Of a stretch of DNA of 64,000 nt, positions 43,847-51,634 are shown piece after piece. The translations under genes and the position numbers were made by a program. Every line of letters begins with the position of its first letter. The first letter of the stretch is position 1. A model generated the notes under the pieces. It was not told the origin of the DNA. It searched no databases and saw only the letters and a program-made list of their open reading frames with translations. This stretch comes from an uncultured Kordiimonas sp. (GTDB lineage Bacteria; Pseudomonadota; Alphaproteobacteria; Sphingomonadales; Kordiimonadaceae): assembly GCA_947503625.1 (NCBI GenBank), contig CANNEK010000003.1, forward strand, positions 803,356 through 867,355, written 5' to 3'.

Positions 43847-46800
43847 ATGGTGGGGTACAACGAAAAAAAACTTGATGAATTTGCAAATAGCATCGTCACG
43901 GCACTTGACCTGCCAAGAGCCTACTTTTTCTTTATCACAGAGTATCCGCGCAGGGTAATTGCGATCGGGATAATCTTCATTCTGATCGCCGCTTCTTTTA
44001 TCCCATCTCTTGTCAAAGACACCACGGTTGACGCTTTTGTCCACCCAGAGAATGTGACGATCCAGTACAGAGATAAGGTAAAGGATTTATTTGGCTTGAA
44101 AGACCCCATTCTTATAGCGGTCACAGGCGACTCTGAAAACGCTATTTATCAGCCCGCCTCCCTGAACGCTGTACGGGAACTGACCGAAGCCATTTCAAGG
44201 ATAGACAACATAGACCCTAACAAGGTGATGAGCCTCTCCACCGAAATGTCGATTAGGGGAACGGAAACCGACCTTTTTGTTGATCCCCTTATACCGGAAG
44301 GGCCAATTACAGCCGAAAGTGCCCAAGTGACCCTTGAGCGCGTGACTAAAATGCCCCTCTATCTTGGCAATCTCGTTACAGATGATGGCTCGGCCACGCT
44401 GATTGTTGCCGAAGTCCTTGACCAGCGTATTGCAGGCCAAACTTATGAGGCAATTCTGGAATACGTGGATGGGCGGGCTCCAGAAAACTACGCTATTCAT
44501 GTGGCTGGTGCCAGCGCGGTCGATGGCTATTTTTCCACTTATATAGATAAGGATTCGCGTCAAACCCTTCCATTCACACTGGTTGTCATCATTGTAATGA
44601 TGTTCCTGGCATTTCGCACGCCGCGTAGTGTGGGTCTGCCGTTGTTTGTTATTGTAGGCACCGTGTCAGGCACGATCGGTACAATGGCTGCATTTGGTGT
44701 TCCCTATTATGCTATCACCTCAGCCCTTCCTATTATACTGGTTGGCATTTCCGTAGCCGACAGCATCCATGTACTCACCTACTACTATACAGAACAAAAA
44801 GCGCACCCAGAGCGGACGTCGCGCGAACTGGTGGTTAGCGCTTGTTCGCAGGTTTGGCGGCCGCTGGTTTTGACGTCGCTGACCACCATGATTGGTTTTT
44901 TTGGTATCGCAGTCACAGCAATCATGCCTCCAATGATGTGGTTTTCCATCTTTGCCGTTCTCGGTGTTTTCATCGCACTCATACTGACATTGACGGTCTT
45001 GCCAGCGGCACTCTCGCTATGCAAACCGCTGCCATGTAAAGCAATTACGGAAGGGGAAAAAGGAGGACTCGTTGCGAGGTGTTTGTCGCGGGTGAGCATG
45101 CTTTCTATCGAACACCCAGCTTTGGTGAATGGAGCCGCTGTCATCACTGTTATCGTAGGGATGATAGGAGTTGGAAACCTGACCGTTGAACGAGAAGCGG
45201 TCAACAACTTCCGCGAAAACGAACCAATCCGCATCGCCAATGCATTAATCAACGACCGTTTTAACGGCACAACATATCTGGATGTGGTTATCGAAGCACC
45301 AGAAGAAGGTGGGCTGTACGAGCCTGAAAACCTTCGAAAAATGGAAGCACTACAGAGTTATCTTGAAGGCCTCCCGCATATCAAGGGATCCGTATCGATT
45401 GTTGACTATCTTAAACAACTGAATAAGGCCCTGAATGTCGACGACGAAAACTACTATCAGGTTCCGGAAAACCGGGACCTCGTGGAGCAACTCTTTCTTG
45501 TGCACTCTGCAACCGGCGATCCGACAGACTTTGAAGAAGAAGTTGATCCAAGCTTTCAGACAGCTCTTATAAGGGCAACTCTGAACACAAGCCTGTATTC
45601 GGAGGTCAGCAGCACAGTGAAAACCGCTGAGGCGTATGTTACGAGGGCGTTTGCAGACGATAGTATCACAGCAACTTTAAGTGGGAGAGCGACGCTTGAC
45701 CATAACTGGATATCCCCACTGAAAGAAGGTCATTTCAAATCACTGGGGGTATCGATCATTCTGATATGGATTGCGGCGGTGTTTTTGTTCCGTTCAGTTC
45801 TTGCCGGAACAATCACGCTTGTGCCAGTGGCAGTCGCTATTTTGATGATATATGCGGTGATGGGTAGCTTGGGCATATGGCTTGAACCCGCAACATCCAT
45901 GTTTGCACCAATTGCAATCGGGGTTGGCGTTGATTTCTCGATCCATACGGTAGAGAAGATACGTTTATACACGCGCAAGCAGGGCCTCAGTTTGCGTGAT
46001 GCTATGGACCACATTGCATTCCGGTCAGGTCGTGCGCTGTTTTTCAACTTTGCTTCGATCTTCCTCGGGTTTGGTGTGTTGCTGTTCAGCGAGCTCCCAA
46101 CCCTCAATCGATTTGGCGGATTAACAACAGTTGCCCTCGCGTCAGCCTATGTGATGGCTTTGATTGTTTTACCAGCCCTCATTGCTGCACTGAATGCCGA
46201 GCGCGTTTTCAAACCGATGGGGCGCCGTGCCGTTGCGGCAACAGCAACATTTCTGTTTGCCTCCATGGCATTCATCTTGATGCCTAATGATGCCCTGGCT
46301 CAGGAAACACAGGAAGGCCGGACGCTTGGAGAGAGGATAGCCGCACGGCCGGAGGCCGAAAATGTTGATCAGATGATCACAATGGTACTGACGGACCGTA
46401 AAGGCAGAACAAAAGAACGCACAGCGCGGATGCTGAGAAAGGTTGGAGAGGACCAACGGCGTTCTATCATCGCATTCTCAAAACCTGCGAATATCAAAGA
46501 TACTGCTTTCATGACGCATGATTACAATGAAAGCACCAAAAGCGACAATCAGTGGCTGTATTTGCCCGCACTCAGACGCTCGCGCCGAATTTCAGCATCC
46601 GACCGCGGGGACTATTTTTTAGGCACCGACTTCACCTATGAGGATATAAAGGACAGCACCAAGTTTTCTTTGACTGATTATCATTTCTCTAGTGACGGCA
46701 CCGAGGAAATAGGCGGAATACACTACGCCATCCTAAATCTTACGCCCGTGTCAGAAACTATTGCGAAAGAGCTGGGTTATTCAAAGATCAGAGTTGCGGT

Positions 46801-47038
46801 TGATGCTGAAAATGCCATGCCAGTCCAGGCGCAATATTGGGATGTTTCCGGCAATAGCCTCAAAACCATTCAGCTCCAGGACAGAATTGTTCAGGATGGT
46901 TTCTGGACGGTACAGACTATTATCGCCAGCAACCACAAAACCGGTCACAGGACAGAGTTCAGAATTTCAAATATAAATTACGCCGTTGATCTTTCGCTCT
47001 CGACCTTTACAGAGCGCAAATTAAGGTCCGGGCTCTAA
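43847..47038 (+). CDS. RND (MMPL) transporter fused to a LolA-like domain
   Basis: Residues 1-~790 are an MMPL-type RND transporter: first membrane segment VIAIGIIFILIAASFIPSLV, a periplasmic loop, a six-helix bundle (TLPFTLVVIIVMMFLAFRTP, YYAITSALPIILVGISVADS), a second loop, and a second bundle ending VMALIVLPALIAALNA. Residues ~791-817 (GRRAVAATATFLFASMAFIL, then ALAQ) look like a signal peptide with its own in-frame ATG at 46217. Residues ~818-1063 match the LolA-like outer-membrane lipoprotein-sorting family (WLYLPALRRSRRISASDRGD, FLGTDFTYEDI). The two parts are usually separate genes. It probably exports lipids or hydrophobic molecules. DUF1302 follows after 3 nt. Confidence 0.9.
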   Translation: MVGYNEKKLDEFANSIVTALDLPRAYFFFITEYPRRVIAIGIIFILIAASFIPSLVKDTTVDAFVHPENVTIQYRDKVKDLFGLKDPILIAVTGDSENAIYQPASLNAVRELTEAISRIDNIDPNKVMSLSTEMSIRGTETDLFVDPLIPEGPITAESAQVTLERVTKMPLYLGNLVTDDGSATLIVAEVLDQRIAGQTYEAILEYVDGRAPENYAIHVAGASAVDGYFSTYIDKDSRQTLPFTLVVIIVMMFLAFRTPRSVGLPLFVIVGTVSGTIGTMAAFGVPYYAITSALPIILVGISVADSIHVLTYYYTEQKAHPERTSRELVVSACSQVWRPLVLTSLTTMIGFFGIAVTAIMPPMMWFSIFAVLGVFIALILTLTVLPAALSLCKPLPCKAITEGEKGGLVARCLSRVSMLSIEHPALVNGAAVITVIVGMIGVGNLTVEREAVNNFRENEPIRIANALINDRFNGTTYLDVVIEAPEEGGLYEPENLRKMEALQSYLEGLPHIKGSVSIVDYLKQLNKALNVDDENYYQVPENRDLVEQLFLVHSATGDPTDFEEEVDPSFQTALIRATLNTSLYSEVSSTVKTAEAYVTRAFADDSITATLSGRATLDHNWISPLKEGHFKSLGVSIILIWIAAVFLFRSVLAGTITLVPVAVAILMIYAVMGSLGIWLEPATSMFAPIAIGVGVDFSIHTVEKIRLYTRKQGLSLRDAMDHIAFRSGRALFFNFASIFLGFGVLLFSELPTLNRFGGLTTVALASAYVMALIVLPALIAALNAERVFKPMGRRAVAATATFLFASMAFILMPNDALAQETQEGRTLGERIAARPEAENVDQMITMVLTDRKGRTKERTARMLRKVGEDQRRSIIAFSKPANIKDTAFMTHDYNESTKSDNQWLYLPALRRSRRISASDRGDYFLGTDFTYEDIKDSTKFSLTDYHFSSDGTEEIGGIHYAILNLTPVSETIAKELGYSKIRVAVDAENAMPVQAQYWDVSGNSLKTIQLQDRIVQDGFWTVQTIIASNHKTGHRTEFRISNINYAVDLSLSTFTERKLRSGL

Positions 47039-47041
47039 AAT

Positions 47042-48367
47042 ATGCTGCATCGATCAATGGTGCTGGGAGCACTGTTTTTGGCGTATGACTCTGCAGTTCG
47101 TGCGCAGGTTTTGGACGTCAGTGTAGCAACCGAAGCCCGGTATGCCTACGGGACACAAAGCGGCAACAGTCAAAGTGCAGAGTTCGAAGTCAGGCCAACG
47201 TGGGAGCTTACTCTCTCCGATCGATGGTTGTTCCAGGGCGAAGTTCGTTTCAGGACCGACACTTTTGACAGGTTGGAAGCGGGACGGCCTGACGAGGCTA
47301 CGATTGATCCGCTGTCAAAGCGTGACTTGATTGGTGCGACAACCGAAATTGAAGTACGTGAGGCTTTTTTACAATATGCAGATGACTGGACAAGCATAAG
47401 ACTTGGCAAGCAACAGATTGTATGGGGTCGGGCAGACGGCATTAAAGTACTTGATATCGTCAATCCACAATCATTTCGTGAATTCATCCTTGATGATTTC
47501 GACCAGTCGCGCACGCCGCTCTGGAGCATTATGGTTGAGCGAACGATCCTGAATCTCGATTTTCAGGGTTTCTGGATTTTCGATCAGACTTTCAACGAAG
47601 CCCCTCCTGCGGGCTCAATTTTTGAGATTACTGCGCCGGAATTTGTGCCGACATTCTTGCCACCAGCATCACACCCCATCGCTTTTGGAGCAGTTGACAA
47701 ACCCGGCAACCGCTTTGGTGATAGCGAATTCGGGTTTCAGGTTTCAGGGCTTGTTGGAAATTGGGATTTCAGTCTCAACTATTTCCACACATTTGAAGAC
47801 ACGCCTTTTTTCGATCTTGATGTTCGCCCCGAACTATTGACCATCACCCCGCGCTTTAACCGCGTTGATGTGCTTGGCTTGTCCTTTGCGAACGCATGGG
47901 GGCACTTTACATTGCGCGGCGAGGCGACTTTCACATTTGGCGAGAACATACCCATTGCCATTCAACCGGACGTGACGCACGCGCCTGTAGAAGCGGACGT
48001 GGCCAAATATGTTCTTGGGATTGACTATGTTGGCATTCCCGACACCTTTATCAGCGCGCAGTTTTTCCAACAAATCAGACTGAACAAGGTTCAACAGCCG
48101 AATGCCGCTTTAACACCCAATATTGAAGACATTACCACACTCCTTGTAAGACACGATCTGGATGACGGGGACTGGACCTTGGAATTTCAGTGGCTGGCAA
48201 ACCATGACAGCATGGACGGGCTCATTCGCTCGCACGTCAGTCATCAGCTTAATGACAATGCAGAGATTACGATTGGCGGAGATTTTTTCTATGGCCGGAA
48301 CGATGGCGTTTTTGGTCAATTCAGCGAAGCAGATCGCATTGCGCTAACCTACTCATACATATTTTAG
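47042..48367 (+). CDS. DUF1302-like outer-membrane protein
   Basis: This 441-residue protein has a short signal peptide (MVLGALFLAYDSAVRAQ). It is rich in alternating strands with terminal aromatic residue (IALTYSYIF), as in outer-membrane beta-barrels. AFLQYADDWTSIRLGKQQIV and WGRADGIKVLDIVNPQ are the most typical DUF1302 segments. DUF1302 genes accompany RND/MMPL and LolA-like genes in many proteobacteria, so this is probably the outer-membrane end of the same export route. It starts 3 nt after the fusion gene, clearly co-transcribed. Confidence 0.85.
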   Translation: MLHRSMVLGALFLAYDSAVRAQVLDVSVATEARYAYGTQSGNSQSAEFEVRPTWELTLSDRWLFQGEVRFRTDTFDRLEAGRPDEATIDPLSKRDLIGATTEIEVREAFLQYADDWTSIRLGKQQIVWGRADGIKVLDIVNPQSFREFILDDFDQSRTPLWSIMVERTILNLDFQGFWIFDQTFNEAPPAGSIFEITAPEFVPTFLPPASHPIAFGAVDKPGNRFGDSEFGFQVSGLVGNWDFSLNYFHTFEDTPFFDLDVRPELLTITPRFNRVDVLGLSFANAWGHFTLRGEATFTFGENIPIAIQPDVTHAPVEADVAKYVLGIDYVGIPDTFISAQFFQQIRLNKVQQPNAALTPNIEDITTLLVRHDLDDGDWTLEFQWLANHDSMDGLIRSHVSHQLNDNAEITIGGDFFYGRNDGVFGQFSEADRIALTYSYIF

Positions 48368-48689
48368 GCCCTTGCACCCTGAATTTGCAAGCATGCCAGG
48401 TCGATATTTGTCCGGGGCCTTGTCGCCCAGCGGAGCCTGCCGAACAGCATGCGCTTGCCCGCCAGGGGCAAACGAAGGAAACTTGGCGTTCAGCGTTACC
48501 TTTTTATTTTCAGTCAATATACAGCGCGCAATTTGGCGGCGTCTCGTAGATCGAAAAACCAAGCTTCGAATGACGTTCAAATCAGAGATATCTAGACAAA
48601 AAAATATAGCGACCGCGAGAATATAAATTGTTCTGACCGACAGATAACTCTAATCTGTTTCTCTTGGTAACTGGCGGTAAGGCGCACCA
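48368..48689. other. Gene-free region before TPR-oxygenase copy 2
   Basis: 322 nt. The first ~110 nt (48370-48480) are GC-rich. A minus-strand frame there gives a phrase (FPSFAPGGQAHAVRQAPLGD) that looks protein-like but has no recognisable family, so it may be a gene remnant. The rest is AT-rich and probably holds the promoter. Nothing firmer is visible. Confidence 0.3.
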
Positions 48690-50504
48690 ATGCATCAGCA
48701 GGTTGCACAAATTTTAAACCAGGGTCTTAGCGCGCTCAACGATGGTGACACTGCAACAGCGGAGAACCGGCTTCAACACGTTTTGCGGATAGTACCGAAC
48801 GAACCCAATGCCCTGTTTCTGCTTGGCGCTATCAGGAAAAAACTTGGTGCACCGGCTGAAGCCATAACGTTGATGCGAAAGGCACTGCAAACACACCCAA
48901 ACCCGGCTCAGGTAAATAATAGTCTCGGTAATGCCCTAACAGAAACAGGGCAAATAGACGCCGCCGTTTTGGCGTACAATGCAGCGATTGAAAGCGACCC
49001 GACATACCCGGATACATATTTCAATCTTGGCCTAATGCAGCATAATGCCTGCCAGTATGATGATGCTGTTGCCAATCTTGAGAAAGCCATTTCACTAAGT
49101 CCGAACAATCCGATTTTCAGGAATGCTCTAGGCCTTTCCTACCAGGAGACCGGCAATATTGCGGCGGCGGAGAAAGCCTTTAAAGCTGCACTCGCGCGAC
49201 AACCAGACCACTTCAAAGCACTGCATAATTTGGGTGCGCTCTTGAGAACTCAATATAGATATGAAGAGGCTCTGGCATATTTGACCAAAGCTGTGCAGCT
49301 CCAGCCGAAGGCCATCGAACCCCGATACATAATAGCCAATATTCACTATGATATGGGTAACTTTGAGCTTGCAGACATTGAGTACCGCAAGGTTATTGGC
49401 CTTGACCCGACGTATGTGGACGCACACGAATCCCTCAATCGGATGTATTGGGAACACCGCAAAACAGATCTTTACGGAAAATCATACATCGTTGGCATCC
49501 GGGCAGCTCCGGCTAATGCAGCACTTTGCGAGAAACACCTTCTTGCGCTGGAGAATGCCCAGCGAATAGATGAAGCAAGAGAGTATGCGGGTCAATACAT
49601 TGAAAACTTTCCAGAACATGCCGGAATACGTCAGAAAATGGCGCGCTTGCATGCCCAAGGGGGTAATACCGGCGCCGCCCGTGATGAATATGAAACCGCG
49701 ATCAATCTGGCTCCCGAGAATTCGGATATCCGCCTGGATGCCAGCAAGCTTATGCTTCAATCCGGAGACTATCATGATGCTTTGACATTACTGGAAACAG
49801 TGGCGCAGCAGAGCCCGTTCGATCAAAGGATGTGGGCATACAAAGGCCTGTGTTGGCGCATGCTTGGCGACGAACGTGATGAATGGCTCAATGATTACAA
49901 CAATACGATTGAACCATTTTTGATTGACGTGCCGGAAGGATACGCAAACCTCTCGCAGTATCTGGAAAGCCTGAAAGCGACACTCAGCCTCTACCATACA
50001 ACCAAACAAGCGCCTATTGACCAAACATTGCGCGGCGGATCACAAACCCATGGCAGGCTTCTTGATAGACACGATGAGCCTATCCAACAGCTGAAACATG
50101 CCCTGCGCGCTCCAATAGAGGACTATATTGCCGGATTGCCGAAAGACGACAACCACCCTTTTTATGGTCGCAATAGGGGTTCATATGAGTTTTCGGCATC
50201 TTGGTCCATCTGGCTCGTCAAAGATGGTTTTCACGTAAATCACATCCACACCATGGGGTGGGCAAGCTCTTCATTTTATGTGGATATACCGGAGTATGAT
50301 GCACAGCAAAAAGAACAGAAAGAAGGATGGATCAAGTTTGGAGAAAGCGCCCTTGGCTTGGGCAAAACAGATACAGCACAACGATCAGTTCAGCCAGAAC
50401 CCGGCATGTTGGTGCTTTTCCCATCCTATATGTGGCATGGCACCATCCCATACACAGGAGAGGCAGATAGAATTACTGCGCCCTTTGACCTGCTTCCTGA
50501 CTAG
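48690..50504 (+). CDS. TPR protein with C-terminal 2OG-Fe(II) oxygenase domain (copy 2)
   Basis: A 604-residue paralog of the gene at 34.2-36.1 kb. TPRs run over ~1-390 (for example PDTYFNLGLMQHNACQYDDA and AIEPRYIIANIHYDMGNFEL). The oxygenase part has the same TLRGGSQTHG, N-H-I-H at 517-520, GWIKFGESALGL, and MWHGTIPY (His583) followed by ADRITAPFDL. The start is an ATG with GGCGGTAAGG upstream. It stands convergent to a prolyl-4-hydroxylase-like gene, beyond which lies TonB receptor 3, repeating the pattern of copy 1 beside a receptor. The target is unknown. Confidence 0.85.
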   Translation: MHQQVAQILNQGLSALNDGDTATAENRLQHVLRIVPNEPNALFLLGAIRKKLGAPAEAITLMRKALQTHPNPAQVNNSLGNALTETGQIDAAVLAYNAAIESDPTYPDTYFNLGLMQHNACQYDDAVANLEKAISLSPNNPIFRNALGLSYQETGNIAAAEKAFKAALARQPDHFKALHNLGALLRTQYRYEEALAYLTKAVQLQPKAIEPRYIIANIHYDMGNFELADIEYRKVIGLDPTYVDAHESLNRMYWEHRKTDLYGKSYIVGIRAAPANAALCEKHLLALENAQRIDEAREYAGQYIENFPEHAGIRQKMARLHAQGGNTGAARDEYETAINLAPENSDIRLDASKLMLQSGDYHDALTLLETVAQQSPFDQRMWAYKGLCWRMLGDERDEWLNDYNNTIEPFLIDVPEGYANLSQYLESLKATLSLYHTTKQAPIDQTLRGGSQTHGRLLDRHDEPIQQLKHALRAPIEDYIAGLPKDDNHPFYGRNRGSYEFSASWSIWLVKDGFHVNHIHTMGWASSSFYVDIPEYDAQQKEQKEGWIKFGESALGLGKTDTAQRSVQPEPGMLVLFPSYMWHGTIPYTGEADRITAPFDLLPD

Positions 50505-50520
50505 GTTTCAGCAGTTCGAA

Positions 50521-51510
50521 CTAATATTGAGGCTTGTCTTTTAGCCATTTGGAGACAATCCATTTTTCGCCCTTTAGCGGCGGCAATCCTGAATGCAGAC
50601 TATTCTCTATTAAACTGCCATCTTCTCGAACATTGTCGAAAATTATGGAATCACCAATGCCGCCTTTAAACTGCCAATTCAAATTCGGAAACTGAGTTTC
50701 ACCAGCTTCATATCCATCATTTAGGTAGACCAGAAATGTTTTTATCCTTTGTCCACCCGTTTTCAGGTGAGAGACGTGCGCTGGATAATCCGGATTAAAA
50801 TAATCATAATGCGGTAGATAGGCCTGGCCCGGTTCATACCGCATAACCGAAAGCGGTTCACCATGAGATACAGGCTGTTCCATAAGCTCGGCGATCTTTT
50901 TGTTGACCTTTTGGACCACAAGATCGCTTTCCAGTGGGAAAAAGCTCATTGCCCAGTTTGTTCGCGTGGGGTCTAGTTGTGCTCCGCCCGCCCCATCATT
51001 CACATAGGCCCGGTTCAGGAAGGGTTCGGCCACCTTCATAAGGTAATCGCATGTGCGAGGGTCAAGAAATTCTTCAACTGTGCGAATAGGCGGGTCGTTG
51101 TGGTGAATTAGATCGTCGTAATGGCTATCCTCGTCAAGTTCACCCAGCTTTATTCTGACATCTTGCCATGTCATCGCGGTATCGGTTTGCAGTAAATCCG
51201 GAATAAAATACGTTATCTGGCCTAAAGCCTTTTGATCGCCATTCTGTGCTGCGACAAGCAACCAGTCATAGGCTTGGCCCCAGTTTTCATCGGTGCCCAT
51301 TCCCGCAGCATACAGGTTAGAAACAAGTGTCTGAGAGGCAATTTCGCCACCTTCGGCAGCACGCTTCACATGCTCGAAACCAAGTTGCACATCGCGGGCA
51401 ACCTGATGCCCCACAAGATAAAAAACCCCTAACTGAGCGATGGCGTGCAGATCTCCCGCTTTGGCCCTCAAACCAAGATTTTTAACTGCATCTGACATCG
51501 AACAAGGCAT
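50521..51510 (-). CDS. Sel1-repeat prolyl-4-hydroxylase-like oxygenase
   Basis: Residues ~8-100 contain about three Sel1-type repeats (AIAQLGVFYLVGHQVARDVQ, AEGGEIASQTLVSNLYAAG). Residues ~140-329 are a P4Hc-type 2OG-Fe(II) dioxygenase with iron ligands His234 and Asp236 (LPHYDYF) and His306, and 2OG-binding Lys316 in SGLPPLKGEKW. The QRIKTFLVYLNDGYEAGETQ segment is standard. It likely hydroxylates proline or another residue in a protein or peptide. The start may be 51510 or 51498 (MSDAVKNLG). It lies between the second TPR-oxygenase and TonB receptor 3, on the receptor's strand and downstream of its terminator. Confidence 0.88.
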   Translation of the reverse strand: MPCSMSDAVKNLGLRAKAGDLHAIAQLGVFYLVGHQVARDVQLGFEHVKRAAEGGEIASQTLVSNLYAAGMGTDENWGQAYDWLLVAAQNGDQKALGQITYFIPDLLQTDTAMTWQDVRIKLGELDEDSHYDDLIHHNDPPIRTVEEFLDPRTCDYLMKVAEPFLNRAYVNDGAGGAQLDPTRTNWAMSFFPLESDLVVQKVNKKIAELMEQPVSHGEPLSVMRYEPGQAYLPHYDYFNPDYPAHVSHLKTGGQRIKTFLVYLNDGYEAGETQFPNLNWQFKGGIGDSIIFDNVREDGSLIENSLHSGLPPLKGEKWIVSKWLKDKPQY

Positions 51511-51577
51511 CCAGATAATGCGGTTTACGGACCAGTGATCAGCTCGGGTATATGCACTTTATGCTTCAAGGCCCAGC

Positions 51578-51604
51578 AAAAAAACGTCGGGCCGAAGCCC
51601 GACG
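51578..51604 (-). terminator. Rho-independent terminator after TonB receptor 3
   Basis: On the minus strand CGTCGGGC-TTCG-GCCCGACG is followed by seven T (51584-51578). The same GGGC-TTCG-GCCC core ends TonB receptor 1. Confidence 0.9.
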
Positions 51605-51634
51605 CGCCATAGCATGATTGTTTATGACGTAGCT

